Notes under the pieces: model-generated
The model's input: only the letters and a program-made list of their open reading frames with translations
What the model was told of the DNA's origin: nothing
The model's database searches: none
Made by a program: the position numbers and the translations under genes
Source: Cesiribacter sp. SM1
Lineage (GTDB): Bacteria > Bacteroidota > Bacteroidia > Cytophagales > Cyclobacteriaceae
Reading direction: 5' to 3'
Assembly: GCF_020178975.1 (NCBI RefSeq)
Contig: NZ_JAHXBU010000040.1
Coordinates: 1 to 64,000, forward strand
DNA length: 64,000 bases
In this document: positions 36,272-45,570 of the stretch, piece by piece
Position numbering within the stretch: the stretch's first letter is position 1
How the letters are laid out: every line of letters starts with the position of its first letter

Positions 36272-37023
36272 CGGGCTTGCTGGGGTTTATTCTGTAATAC
36301 AAAAATCATCCGTTCAGAGCTTTCTGCTACATAGGGATCCAGCGCATAATTGCCAAATGTTTCCACCAGCTGGAGCCCGGCTACCTCAAAGTAGGCTAAA
36401 AAACGCTCGTAGGTCAGGGCTTTTACCTTTTCCTGAAAGTGGTAGACTCTTCCACTATCTACAAAATGAATGTCTTTTATGATAAAGCCGCTATCACTAA
36501 GGTGGCGGGTAATTTTAAACTGCAGCCCTTCTACTTCTTTTTCTTCTTCCGATACCAGGTTGTTGAGCACATGGTAAGGGTTCAGAAAATCAATAAGTAG
36601 CTTTCCCTCTGGCTTTAAAGCTTTGGCAGCAGCACAAAGTGCTTTCTGATGATCGGCATCAGAATCGAAATAGCCAAATGAAGTAAAGAGGTTCAGCACA
36701 TAATCGAAATAGCGCTCCCGGTATACCTGCCGCATATCGTGTACATCGAAGTGTAGGCGGTTATTTTCAGATTTTCGGGCAGCACGAATGTTCTGCTCGC
36801 TTAGGTCCAGGCCTGTTACATTAAAGCCTAAATGATTCAGGTAAATGCTATGGCGGCCTTTACCACAGGCAAGATCCAGAATCTTATCCTGTGGAGTAAA
36901 GCCAAAGTACCAAACCAGCTTGTTTATAAAAAATCGGGCGTCTTCCTGGTCCCGGTGTTTGTACAGTACATGGTAATAGGGTGAGTTAAACCACTCACCA
37001 AACCATTCTTTAGTGGCAGGCAT
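36265..37023 (-). CDS. Class I SAM-dependent methyltransferase
   Basis: This protein has 252 residues from the ATG at 37023; a longer frame to 37095 is less likely because the extra residues resemble untranslated leader. Motif I ILDLACGKGRHSIYL, the acidic motif II in VTGLDLSEQN, and 'LLIDFLNPYHVL' mark a Rossmann methyltransferase. 'WFGEWFNSPYYHVLYKHRD' at the N-terminus is a recurrent start of a Bacteroidetes group whose substrate I do not know. It overlaps the ZIP gene. Confidence 0.85.
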   Translation of the reverse strand: MPATKEWFGEWFNSPYYHVLYKHRDQEDARFFINKLVWYFGFTPQDKILDLACGKGRHSIYLNHLGFNVTGLDLSEQNIRAARKSENNRLHFDVHDMRQVYRERYFDYVLNLFTSFGYFDSDADHQKALCAAAKALKPEGKLLIDFLNPYHVLNNLVSEEEKEVEGLQFKITRHLSDSGFIIKDIHFVDSGRVYHFQEKVKALTYERFLAYFEVAGLQLVETFGNYALDPYVAESSERMIFVLQNKPQQARC

Positions 37024-37247
37024 CAGCTCTTCTTGTAACAATATTGCAAAAATATAAAAAGGGGAGGATATATAAGGATAAAATGCCAAAAACATGCACC
37101 TGCTGCCCCAGATACCAGATGGCTGTTACAGCAGGAGCAAAAGCGATCCAACATTCCGTCTGATGGAAACAGTGGGGCTGTTGAGCAGGCTTTTTTACTG
37201 GAGCAGAGCACTGGAAGCTGGGAGGGGGCAGTAGTATGAGCTGTTGC

Positions 37248-38300
37248 TTACTGGGTGGCTAAAACCTTAATCTGATCTTCGATCCCTGGCGATGCCCAGG
37301 TTTGTAGCTTCCCAGTTTCGTCGCTGTAGATGAAATAGGCCATCAGGTCTTTTTCTCTGTTCAACAATTCTTTTGCTTTGTCTACACCCATTACCATAAA
37401 GGCTGTGGCGTAGGCGTCGGCTGTCATGCAATCGGGAGCAAAAACAGAGGCGCTTAACAGGCTGTGCCGTACCGGGCGCCCGGTTACCGGACTAATGGTG
37501 TGCGAGTATTTAACACCATCTTTCTCGTAGTAGTTGCGGTAGTTGCCCGAGGTGGCAATGGCCTGGTTATGCAGCGAAACAATGGCTTGTGCCCTGTTTT
37601 GATCATCGGGATTTTCGGTAGGGTAGTTTACACCCACCCGCCAGGGCTCGCCGCGTTCATTTACTCCCCTGGCCACAACCTCGCCGCCAATCTCTACAAA
37701 CATATTTTCAATACCCTTGCTCTTAATAAAATCTGCTACCACATCAACACCATATCCTTTGGCAATAGCACTAAAATCGAGCTTCATGCCTTTTTTCATT
37801 TTGCAGATAGAGATAGAATCGTAGAACACACTGTCGTAGTTTACCAGCAGGAGCAAAGAATCAACAACAGCATCGGGAGGCGTCTGGCGGCCTTCGGGCC
37901 CAAAACCCCAGGCATTTACCAGCGGTCCTACCGTAGGATCAAAGGCCCCGGCTGTTTTCCTGTAGATTTCCCGGCTTTTCTCCAGCACCGGGTAAAAGTA
38001 TGGGCTCTCGTACTTCAATATGGCATCCCGGTTAAAGCGGCTGATCTCCGACTCCGGAATATAGGTAGACATAGACATATTAAACACCTGCAGCAGGGAG
38101 TCTACTGATGGTTTCAGGTTACGCCCCTGTGGGTCCATGTACTTTACCGAATAGGTAGTACCCATGGTAGTACCCTGCAGCGCAATTCTTTTTCCCTGCG
38201 CAGCAGAAGGGTCGCTCCACTGCCTGTAGCCCCAGATAGCCAGAAAAACTATTGCAAGCACCAGTGAATAAATGATATTTTTACGTTGATTGGGTGACAC
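37248..38300 (-). CDS. apbE: FAD:protein FMN transferase (ApbE family)
   Basis: This 350-residue protein carries an N-terminal membrane anchor (about residues 9-25) and faces the periplasm. ApbE proteins attach FMN to threonines of exported flavoproteins, for example subunits of the Na+-pumping NADH:quinone reductase. Motifs include 'MGTTYSVKYMD', 'FDPTVGPLVNAWGFG', 'DFSAIAKGYGVD', 'EIGGEVVARG' and 'HTISPVTGRP'; the last holds family magnesium- and FAD-binding residues. A perfect -7 box (TACCTTTG, minus strand, 38352-38359) lies about 52 bases upstream. Confidence 0.94.
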   Translation of the reverse strand: MSPNQRKNIIYSLVLAIVFLAIWGYRQWSDPSAAQGKRIALQGTTMGTTYSVKYMDPQGRNLKPSVDSLLQVFNMSMSTYIPESEISRFNRDAILKYESPYFYPVLEKSREIYRKTAGAFDPTVGPLVNAWGFGPEGRQTPPDAVVDSLLLLVNYDSVFYDSISICKMKKGMKLDFSAIAKGYGVDVVADFIKSKGIENMFVEIGGEVVARGVNERGEPWRVGVNYPTENPDDQNRAQAIVSLHNQAIATSGNYRNYYEKDGVKYSHTISPVTGRPVRHSLLSASVFAPDCMTADAYATAFMVMGVDKAKELLNREKDLMAYFIYSDETGKLQTWASPGIEDQIKVLATQ

Positions 38301-38406
38301 GGAATGATGATTAATTTTATAGCTTTAACGAATACCTTTTCTAAAATCATGCAAAGGTAACGAATGACTGTTGAAATATTCATGCGGCCTAAAATTGTAT
38401 ATTACA

Positions 38407-38712
38407 ATGCCTGAACAAAACAATCATGTAGTACACCTGCCTGAGCAGAACAGGTTTGTCATTGAGTTTGAGGGAGCACCGGCCTACCTCGAGTATGAAA
38501 TGGCCAGCGATGGTACTTTTATGATCATGCATACCGAAGTTCCGCCGGCACACAGCGGAAAAGGCTATGCCGCCACACTGGCAGAAGCAGCGCTTTTACA
38601 TGCAGAAGAAAACAACATGAAAGTAATGCCCTATTGTAGCTATATGGCTACTTTTCTGCGCCGGCACAAGGAGCGTTACAAGGCTTTGGCATCGCCCGAG
38701 TTTGTTTTCTGA
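38407..38712 (+). CDS. GNAT-like N-acetyltransferase (YjdJ type)
   Basis: This 101-residue protein from ATG 38407 is a short single-domain member of the Gcn5-related superfamily resembling E. coli YjdJ. 'HTEVPPAHSGKGYAATLAEAAL' carries the pyrophosphate-binding loop, and 'VMPYCSYMATFLRRHKERY' is the usual C-terminal end. The acceptor substrate is unknown. It is divergent from apbE. Confidence 0.85.
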   Translation: MPEQNNHVVHLPEQNRFVIEFEGAPAYLEYEMASDGTFMIMHTEVPPAHSGKGYAATLAEAALLHAEENNMKVMPYCSYMATFLRRHKERYKALASPEFVF

Positions 38713-38850
38713 AAGACTTGCCAGCCTGCAGAAAAATAGGGTTTAGCTGCTATTTCGGGACTTTTAATGCCCCCATTTTTGTTTTAGATACGTGAAAGAA
38801 ACTTGCCCTGCGGGTGAGTGGAATTTGCTGTTTATTTAGACCTTTACCTC

Positions 38851-39885
38851 ATGCGAGAAGATTATTTGAGTGGCGATAGGGAAACGCTTTCCCAGGGCGA
38901 GCGGGATATAGAAAGAGCCCTTAGACCGTTGTCTTTTGAAGATTTTACAGGACAGGAAAAGATACTGGAAAACCTGCGTATTTTTGTGCAGGCGGCTAAA
39001 AAACGCCAGGAGCCACTGGACCACGTGCTGCTGCACGGCCCTCCCGGTTTGGGTAAAACCACCCTTTCGCACATTATTGCCAACGAGCTGGGCTCTAACA
39101 TCAAGATCACCAGCGGGCCGGTACTGGACAAACCCGGTGATCTGGCCGGATTGCTTACCAACCTGGAGCAGGGCGATGTGCTGTTTATCGATGAAATTCA
39201 CCGCCTGAATGCCGTGGTAGAAGAGTACCTCTACTCGGCCATGGAGGATTATAAGATTGATATTATGCTGGACAGTGGCCCGAACGCCCGCAGCGTACAG
39301 ATCAGCCTGAACCCATTTACACTCATTGGCGCCACCACCCGCTCTGGCCTGCTTACAGCTCCCCTGCGCGCGCGTTTCAGTATAAACTCACGCCTGGAGT
39401 ATTACGATGCCAAGCTGCTTACCACCATTGTACAGCGCTCTTCCAGCATCCTCAATACACCCATTGATGATGATGCTGCCTATGAAATAGCCCGCCGCAG
39501 CCGTGGTACCCCGCGTATTGCAAACAACCTGCTGCGCCGTACCCGTGATTTTGCACAGGTAAAAGGCACCGGCACCATTACACGTGCCATTGCCCAAATG
39601 GCTCTCAATGCGCTTGATGTAGACGAGCATGGCCTCGATGAAATGGACAACCGCATCCTGCAGACTATCATTGAGAAGTTTAAGGGAGGTCCGGTGGGCC
39701 TAAGCACTATTGCCACAGCCGTAGGCGAAGAGGCAGAAACTATTGAAGAGGTGTACGAGCCTTTCCTGATCCAGGAGGGATACATTAAACGGACCAGTCG
39801 CGGCCGACAGGCTACAGAGCAGGCCTACCGTCACCTGGGAGTTGTACCACCCTCGCACACAGGTGGCTTGTTTGAGGGGATGTGA
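38851..39885 (+). CDS. ruvB: Holliday junction branch-migration helicase RuvB
   Basis: This protein has 344 residues from ATG 38851; an in-frame GTG at 38818 would add 11 residues without support. RuvB is the AAA+ motor that drives RuvA-bound Holliday junctions. Walker A is GPPGLGKTT, Walker B is LFIDEIHRL, sensor 1 is IGATTRSG, the arginine finger is in [14 protein letters not shown], and the C-terminal winged helix runs '[13 protein letters not shown]' to 'EAYRHLGV'-like text (EQAYRHLGV). The length is standard. A bidirectional terminator lies 75 bases after the stop. Confidence 0.97.
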   Translation: MREDYLSGDRETLSQGERDIERALRPLSFEDFTGQEKILENLRIFVQAAKKRQEPLDHVLLHGPPGLGKTTLSHIIANELGSNIKITSGPVLDKPGDLAGLLTNLEQGDVLFIDEIHRLNAVVEEYLYSAMEDYKIDIMLDSGPNARSVQISLNPFTLIGATTRSGLLTAPLRARFSINSRLEYYDAKLLTTIVQRSSSILNTPIDDDAAYEIARRSRGTPRIANNLLRRTRDFAQVKGTGTITRAIAQMALNALDVDEHGLDEMDNRILQTIIEKFKGGPVGLSTIATAVGEEAETIEEVYEPFLIQEGYIKRTSRGRQATEQAYRHLGVVPPSHTGGLFEGM

Positions 39886-39960
39886 AATGATTATTAGACG
39901 ACAGACAATAGACCGTAGCGGCGGACCACAATAGAATTGTTTCTGTCTGTTTCACAATAC

Positions 39961-39994
39961 AAAAAAGGCAGTGGAGAAAACCACTGCCTTTTTT
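39961..39994. terminator. Bidirectional intrinsic terminator between ruvB and msrC
   Basis: AAAAAAGGCAGTGG (39961-39974) and CCACTGCCTTTTTT (39981-39994) form a stem with an A run on the left and a T run on the right. It can stop transcription of both convergent genes. Confidence 0.92.
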
Positions 39995-40063
39995 GATTAT
40001 TCTTATTTGCAGGCCATTGGGCAGGTACTCAATACTCACTACTCAATACCAAATACCTCTAAA

Positions 40064-40546
40064 TCACACCCAATTCTCCACCAAACGCATGAGCTGTTCC
40101 AGGTATTTCTGGTCGGTTTCGCTGAAGTCATTGAGCTGATCACTGTCTACATCAAGCACCAGGGCCACTTCGCCCCCTTTAAAACCGGGTACTACAATCT
40201 CGCTGCGGCTGGCACTGCTGCAGGCAATATGGCCCGGGAACTGGTCTACATCTGGTACCAGTATGGTTTCTTTGCGCTCCCAGCTGCCGCCGCACACCCC
40301 TTTGCCCTTGCGGATACGGGTGCAGGCAATAGGCCCCTGGAATGGACCAAGCACCAGCTCATCATCCTTCACCAGGTAAAAACCTACCCAGAAAAAGCCA
40401 AAGGCCTGGTGCAGGGCTGCTGCTGTGTTTGCCAGGTTGGCGTACAGATCGCTTTCACCGCTGGTAAGGGCTTCAATCTGCGGAAGGAGCGACTCATATT
40501 TTTCAGCCCTGGTAGCTGTTTCGGAGATATATAATTCTTCTGCCAT
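40064..40546 (-). CDS. msrC: Free methionine-(R)-sulfoxide reductase (GAF-type)
   Basis: This 160-residue cytoplasmic protein is made of a single GAF domain. The conserved cysteines of the fRMsr family are present in PIACTRI, GVCGGSW and HIACSSASRSEIVVP. These residues reduce free methionine-(R)-sulfoxide using thioredoxin. The length and the 'FFWVGFYLVKDDELVLGPFQGP' core match family members closely. A well-formed Bacteroidetes promoter precedes it. Confidence 0.93.
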   Translation of the reverse strand: MAEELYISETATRAEKYESLLPQIEALTSGESDLYANLANTAAALHQAFGFFWVGFYLVKDDELVLGPFQGPIACTRIRKGKGVCGGSWERKETILVPDVDQFPGHIACSSASRSEIVVPGFKGGEVALVLDVDSDQLNDFSETDQKYLEQLMRLVENWV

Positions 40547-40567
40547 GATTAGCTATGCTTAAAGATG

Positions 40568-40598
40568 CAAAGGTACGTCAGAAGGCTTGTGTGCACAA
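40568..40598 (-). promoter_or_regulatory. Promoter of msrC
   Basis: On the minus strand TTG (40598-40596) and TACCTTTG (40575-40568) are 20 bp apart, a perfect match to the Bacteroidetes consensus. The -7 box ends 21 bases before the start codon. The -33 region overlaps the palindrome TTGTGTGCACAA. Confidence 0.65.
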
Positions 40599-40675
40599 AC
40601 CTTTCTGGACAGCGGTACCTATAGTTTTAAAGCAAAACCTGCCTTAGTTATAAAAGACAGGCTATCATGCACTGT

Positions 40676-41932
40676 TTAACGCATGATTTTAGCATTGGCA
40701 ATCCACTGGTAAGCCATAAAACCTATCAGGTAAACAAAAGATAAGCCATTGGTAAGGTTGCTGCTTAGCAGTGAAAGTACTACTGCACCAGCACCCACCA
40801 GCAGCAGGCCCAGGGTGTAGATAACCAGAAACCGCTTATCCTTTGGCTTATCGGGTGTATTCATCGATCCCAGCGGTACCATCATGCTGAATCCCAGGAA
40901 ACCCAGTGCCAGTAGGCCATCATTGCCCACAATTGCCCAGCTGATAAAGCCTGCTACAGATGTAGCCAGTGCCATGCCCACATAGCCTGCCGTACGCCTG
41001 TCGCTTTCAGAGAGTGCATAGCGGCCATAGGGGTTCAGCATCAGGAAGAGATTGCCCAGGGGACCCAGCAGCCAGGAAGAAAAGGCGAACAGGATGTACA
41101 GCACAATCAGTGGCATCAGGAAGGGAGCCAGGGTTTCGTTCGCATCTGCAGCCGACCTGATGAACCTGAAGGCTACGTACAGCCCTATCAGGAAGATCCA
41201 TTGATTTCTTTTGCTCTGGTTAGCGATCCAGAAGGCATAGCGCAGGTACTGGCGGTATAGCCAGTAACGGCCTTTCATGGCTTCGGTCATGCCTTCCTTT
41301 GCATAATCCAGGGTAGGGTCTAGCTGAAGTGCAGCTCTAAAATGCTCCAGCGCCTGTTTAGGATCGTTCTTTTCCAGCCAGGCCCAGCCGTAATTGGCAT
41401 GGGTTATGGCATTGCCGGGATCCTGCTCCAGTGCCTTGTCAATAGTTTGCACAGCCTCCTGCTTGCGCCCCAGCTTAAAGAGTACCCTGGATCGTACATT
41501 CAGGCAGTTAATATGTTCGGGGTCAAAACTTAATCCTTTTTCTGCTGCCTCCAGTGCTGCCTCACGCTGGCGGTTGCTGAACAGGATGATGGCATGCATA
41601 CCATGATAGTCTGGGTCGGTAGGGTCAAGGCTGATGGCCTGCTGAATGGCTTCGATGGCCTGCTTTGGCAGGTCTTGTGCAGAGAGCAGCCGGGCATGCA
41701 GGTAGTGGCTTGGCGCACTGGCAGGCTGCAGGTGCAGTACCTGGTGCACTACTTCTTCTGCATCGGCCAGCCTTTCCTGCTCCAGCAGTATTTCTGCCAG
41801 TATGTAGAGGGCGTACACATGCTCGGGTGTTTCGGCCAGTAGCTGACGGAGCTCCCGCTCGGCTTCGGCAAAGCGCTTGTGTTCGGCCAGTAGTTGAGCA
41901 CGTTGCAGTGCCGGGTGCAGCTTTATTTCCAT
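40676..41932 (-). CDS. TPR-repeat membrane protein, coupled to the AAA+ gene
   Basis: This 418-residue protein has about six tetratricopeptide repeats in residues 1-215 (for example 'ALYILAEILLEQERLADAEEV' and 'ITHANYGWAWLEKNDPKQALEHF' units). About six hydrophobic segments follow in residues 240-410. There is no signal peptide, so the TPR part should face the cytoplasm. Its ATG overlaps the stop of the upstream AAA+ gene in the arrangement TAATG, a strong sign of translational coupling and joint function. I do not recognise a named family. A membrane receptor or scaffold for the ATPase is the reasonable inference. Confidence 0.8.
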   Translation of the reverse strand: MEIKLHPALQRAQLLAEHKRFAEAERELRQLLAETPEHVYALYILAEILLEQERLADAEEVVHQVLHLQPASAPSHYLHARLLSAQDLPKQAIEAIQQAISLDPTDPDYHGMHAIILFSNRQREAALEAAEKGLSFDPEHINCLNVRSRVLFKLGRKQEAVQTIDKALEQDPGNAITHANYGWAWLEKNDPKQALEHFRAALQLDPTLDYAKEGMTEAMKGRYWLYRQYLRYAFWIANQSKRNQWIFLIGLYVAFRFIRSAADANETLAPFLMPLIVLYILFAFSSWLLGPLGNLFLMLNPYGRYALSESDRRTAGYVGMALATSVAGFISWAIVGNDGLLALGFLGFSMMVPLGSMNTPDKPKDKRFLVIYTLGLLLVGAGAVVLSLLSSNLTNGLSFVYLIGFMAYQWIANAKIMR

Positions 41933-43236
41933 TATTTTTTAATGCGTAAATAGTCTAAGATATCATCGTACAGGCCGGTTTGGTTGGCATAGAGGGCATA
42001 ATTGCGGGCGGTGTTGAACCACTCCTGCGTACTGGGCTTATGCTTGCCGGCCGCCTCCAGCAGATCGCGGGTGGTGATGGGTTCGGGCACGCCGGTGCGG
42101 AAGGAGCTACGCAGCTTTTGCTCTATGCAAATATCCACCAAGGCCTGAAGGTCTGCCCCTGAATAGTTTTCTGTTTTTTTGGCAACCGCCTGCAGATCGA
42201 GCTGCTGTGTGGGTTTATCGCGCAGCAGCAGTTGCAGAATGTTGGCACGGCCGGGGGCATCGGGTGGCGCTACAAAAATAATGCGGTCAAAGCGGCCCGG
42301 CCGCCTGAAAGCAGCATCGAGGTGCCAGGGCGCATTGGTAGCACCCAGCACGAGCACCCCTTCGTTGTCGCTCTCCAGCCCGTCGAGTTCAGAAAGAAAC
42401 TGGTTAATGAGGTTACGGCCTGATGACTGCCGCATATCGGAGCGACTGGCGCCCAGGGCATCTACTTCATCAAAGAAGAGCACGCAGGGTTTATGCGTAC
42501 GGGCAAGTTCAAAGAGCTGGTGCAGGTTTTTTTCGCTGTTGCCGATCCACATGTCCAGCACATCGTTAATGCCCACATTAATAAAGCGGGCCTTTACCTG
42601 CCCGGCAGTAGCACGGGCCAGGTAGGTTTTGCCACAACCGGGAGGGCCATAAAGCAATATGCCTCCACCTATTTTCTTGCCGTAGGCTTTGTAAAGCTCG
42701 GGGTGCTGCAGCGGGCGAATGATCTTCAGCTCAATTTCTTCTTTTACAGCCTCCATGCCGCCTACATCTTCGAAGGTAATCTTAGGACGTTCCACCCTGT
42801 TATCCTCGGCAGTATTTTCTTCAGCTTTGGCCTCATAAGCTGCTGCCTGCCTGAGCTGAGTATCCAGCTCTGCATCCTGCATGGAGGGGTTCTGCACCAG
42901 CACCTCGGCATATACATCGCGGGCTTTAACCAGGTCTCCGTCTTTTACAAGCGCCTTTGCGTATAGCAGCATTGCCTCCAGCGGAGGGTTGCTGGCGGCC
43001 ATATCTTCCAGTACTACCAGTGCTGTAGAATATTTCTGCTGTGTATAGCAGGCCTGGGCTAAGCCCAGCTGTGCGCCTTTATCGCCGGGCTGCTGCTCCA
43101 GCACTTTTTTCCAGTGTTCTTCGGCTTTGGAGGCATTACCTGTTTCGGCAAACTTCTGTGCCAGCATGCGCCTTAGCGGCAGGTTATCCGGCGACACGAG
43201 AAGGGCTTCTTCCAGGTTCCTGATCATTTCATCCAT
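41932..43236 (-). CDS. AAA+ ATPase (Cdc48/p97-like module) with N-terminal TPR
   Basis: This protein has 434 residues from the ATG at 43236. Residues 1-125 form TPR-type repeats ('DNLPLRRMLAQKFAETGNAS', 'AEEHWKKVLEQQPGDKGAQ'), then a charged linker, then one AAA domain. 'ITFEDVGGMEAVKEEI' is the Cdc48-type entry. Walker A is GPPGCGKT, Walker B is VLFFDEVDALG, and the second region of homology carries RRPGRFDR with the arginine finger. A short C-terminal helical domain follows. It has a single ring domain, so it would form one-tier hexamers. It is coupled to the TPR-membrane gene. The substrate is unknown; unfolding or complex remodelling is expected from the family. Confidence 0.85.
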   Translation of the reverse strand: MDEMIRNLEEALLVSPDNLPLRRMLAQKFAETGNASKAEEHWKKVLEQQPGDKGAQLGLAQACYTQQKYSTALVVLEDMAASNPPLEAMLLYAKALVKDGDLVKARDVYAEVLVQNPSMQDAELDTQLRQAAAYEAKAEENTAEDNRVERPKITFEDVGGMEAVKEEIELKIIRPLQHPELYKAYGKKIGGGILLYGPPGCGKTYLARATAGQVKARFINVGINDVLDMWIGNSEKNLHQLFELARTHKPCVLFFDEVDALGASRSDMRQSSGRNLINQFLSELDGLESDNEGVLVLGATNAPWHLDAAFRRPGRFDRIIFVAPPDAPGRANILQLLLRDKPTQQLDLQAVAKKTENYSGADLQALVDICIEQKLRSSFRTGVPEPITTRDLLEAAGKHKPSTQEWFNTARNYALYANQTGLYDDILDYLRIKK

Positions 43237-43352
43237 AATGGTATTAGCTACAGAACCACAAGATAACAAAAGATTGGCTTTGCCTCTTTTCAGATGTAGG
43301 TTTTACAGTAAATTACCTTGCAGCTTTGGTAGTGCCGGGGCAAAAGAAAGAA

Positions 43353-44390
43353 TCAGAATGGCTTCTGTACCCACCATTGAAGCTGGTTGTCGTGGATGCT
43401 TTCTGTTTTTAGCAGGTGCCCCTGCAGGCGGGGTGCTGCCAGCCCACTACCAAAGGAGTGAGGGGCAATAAATACCCGTATTTCATCCCACAGCCCTAAT
43501 TCAGATAGCTGTGCAAACAGCTGTGGCCCGCCTTCTATCAGTACAGATTGCACACCACGCCCTTTAAGATCCTGAAGCAGGTGTTGCCAGAAATCAACAG
43601 AGGGTATTTTTTTGAAAATGAGGTTGTGTGCTTCCCGGTCCTCTTTTAGGTTGTAACAGATACTGGGGTGCGAGCCATCAAAAAGGTGCAGGCTTTGTGG
43701 CAGCAACAATTGTCTGTCGATGACCACACGCAGAGGCTGGCGCGGATAACCGGGCCAGTCGCGGTTGGTGAGCTGCGGATTATCGTAGCGGGCCGTATTG
43801 CGGCCTACCATAATGGCATCTTCTTCGCCTCGCCATTTGTGCACGAGCTGGCGGGCGTAGGCATTGCTGATCCATTTGCTGCTGTAGTCGCTGCGGGCCA
43901 TGTAACCATCGGCGGTCTGCGCCCATTTGAAGATGATGTAGGGGCGGTTCTGTTCCACAACTGCAAAGAAGCGGCGGTTGAGCCAGCGGCCTTCTTTTTC
44001 CAGCAGGCCGGCTTCTACCTTTATACCGGCAGCCGCCAGCCTTTGGAGGCCACCGGCTGCTTTTGGGTTGGTATCGGCATTGCAGATCACCACCCGTTTG
44101 GGTTTATGCTGAAGTAGCAAATCGGTGCAGGGTGGTGTTTTGCCCCAGTGGTTACAGGGCTCCAGGCTTACATAAACCGTGCTTTGGGAGAGTAAAGATT
44201 TATCAGCAACGCTTTCAATGGCGTTCACCTCGGCGTGCGCGCCACCATACTGGCGGTGCCAGCCCTCGCCAATGATGCACCCCTGGTGTACCACTACACA
44301 ACCCACCATTGGATTAGGGCTTACGTACCCCAGCCCAAGCCTGGCCAGCTCCAGGGCCCTTTGCATAAATAGCCTGTCATGCTCCTGCAT
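43353..44390 (-). CDS. ribD: Riboflavin biosynthesis deaminase/reductase RibD
   Basis: This 345-residue bifunctional enzyme carries out deamination and then side-chain reduction of the pyrimidine intermediate in riboflavin synthesis. The N-terminal deaminase has the zinc site HAEVNAIE and PCNHWGKTPPC. 'VSPNPMVGCVVV' is a family signature. The C-terminal reductase begins near residue 150 ('PYIIFKWAQTADGYMA') and has 'VLIEGGPQLFAQL'. The length is normal. A 16-bp palindrome lies upstream at 44466. Confidence 0.95.
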   Translation of the reverse strand: MQEHDRLFMQRALELARLGLGYVSPNPMVGCVVVHQGCIIGEGWHRQYGGAHAEVNAIESVADKSLLSQSTVYVSLEPCNHWGKTPPCTDLLLQHKPKRVVICNADTNPKAAGGLQRLAAAGIKVEAGLLEKEGRWLNRRFFAVVEQNRPYIIFKWAQTADGYMARSDYSSKWISNAYARQLVHKWRGEEDAIMVGRNTARYDNPQLTNRDWPGYPRQPLRVVIDRQLLLPQSLHLFDGSHPSICYNLKEDREAHNLIFKKIPSVDFWQHLLQDLKGRGVQSVLIEGGPQLFAQLSELGLWDEIRVFIAPHSFGSGLAAPRLQGHLLKTESIHDNQLQWWVQKPF

Positions 44391-44465
44391 ATGCCGATAA
44401 AGGTAAAAGTAAAAAGGGGGAGCTGCAATTTTTAAAGTGGAACAAACAGGCCTGGCCTTACTATT

Positions 44466-44481
44466 CTTTTACCGGTAAAAG
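44466..44481. promoter_or_regulatory. Perfect 16-bp palindrome upstream of ribD
   Basis: CTTTTACCGGTAAAAG is a perfect palindrome without a loop, 76 bases before the ribD start. The lack of a loop argues for a protein-binding site, not a terminator. The binder is unknown, and no FMN riboswitch was recognised. Confidence 0.4.
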
Positions 44482-44575
44482 GTTGATAAAGGGGCTTTTG
44501 CTGCCTGAGCTATTTACCATATGCATTGATAGCCCTGTTCGCTGCTGTGCAGGAGTACATTGGTTTAGATGTTGA

Positions 44576-45394
44576 CTAAACCAGTAACAGACTTGCGCAA
44601 ATGAACATCAGTACTCCCGATACAAGCCCAAGGGAAAAATCAAGCTCGGGAGGAAAACGTTTGAGGCTGCCCATAAAAGCTGTCAGGAGCAGTAAAAGTG
44701 GAAGAAAGATAAAATTTCCGTAAATGGAACGGCCAATAAGGTACCGGGTTTCCCGCTTCAGTACAGAGGTAACATAGCGGGCTTTAGAAAAAAGCCTGGT
44801 TTTGTACACCAGCATATTAGGGTTGCTGGAAAATTGCATGGCCGCTTCTTTAGATACTTTCACCTGTTTACCCGACCATGTTTCAATTTGAGTGTGATCA
44901 TGTATGGGATTACCCTTCTGCACAGAGTAAATGTTTGTTAAATACACGGCACGATCTCTTTGCAGGCGCAGCGGTAGCAAAAAATCGATGAGCAGCAAAA
45001 TGCAGAAAACAAGTGCTATTTTACTAACGGTATAGGTATATGCCAGATAAGGCTTAACCAGTTCCCGCTCAGGCAGCGGGTTTTTGTAATTTTTATAAAA
45101 AGGTTTGCGCTTGTAGGCTTGCTGGGGAGAGGTGTATGCTACAAATGTATCCTGTACTTTGTCGGACCCACTGCTGTAATTGTTGCCGTAGGTTCTGATC
45201 CAGTCATAGTGGCTTCGTTTTTCAGGATTACTAAGTGTACGGTAAGCTTCGTTTAAATCTATAATGAACACCTCTTGTCTGCCGTTCGCCGCAACATCGG
45301 GATGGTGCACCTTTGCCAGACGCCTATAGGCTTTTTTGATCTCTTCCTGTGAGGCTTCCGGATTGATTTGTAGTATTCGGTAGTAATCTTTCAT
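44576..45394 (-). CDS. DnaJ-domain membrane protein
   Basis: This protein has 272 residues from the ATG at 45394; a longer frame to 45541 lacks support. The J domain occupies residues 1-65, with the HPD tripeptide in KVHHPDVA. It stimulates Hsp70 ATPase in all studied J proteins. Three hydrophobic segments follow (about residues 125-145, 220-238 and 245-270). The Gly/Phe and zinc regions of true DnaJ are missing, so this is a membrane-tethered type III J protein that would recruit DnaK to the membrane. Confidence 0.82.
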   Translation of the reverse strand: MKDYYRILQINPEASQEEIKKAYRRLAKVHHPDVAANGRQEVFIIDLNEAYRTLSNPEKRSHYDWIRTYGNNYSSGSDKVQDTFVAYTSPQQAYKRKPFYKNYKNPLPERELVKPYLAYTYTVSKIALVFCILLLIDFLLPLRLQRDRAVYLTNIYSVQKGNPIHDHTQIETWSGKQVKVSKEAAMQFSSNPNMLVYKTRLFSKARYVTSVLKRETRYLIGRSIYGNFIFLPLLLLLTAFMGSLKRFPPELDFSLGLVSGVLMFICASLLLV

Positions 45395-45570
45395 ACACAA
45401 GTGCCTGTAAAGGTAAGCGAATTTGTGCAATTTTATCAGAACATCACAATTGTTTGGTAAAATTACACAATTAAGCCTGCTTGAGAGGCCTATTACGCTT
45501 CTGCTGTAAATGCTCATGCTGAGGTAGCTATACATCAGCAACGGGCATTGTTGGTAGAAACTCTTTTCCT

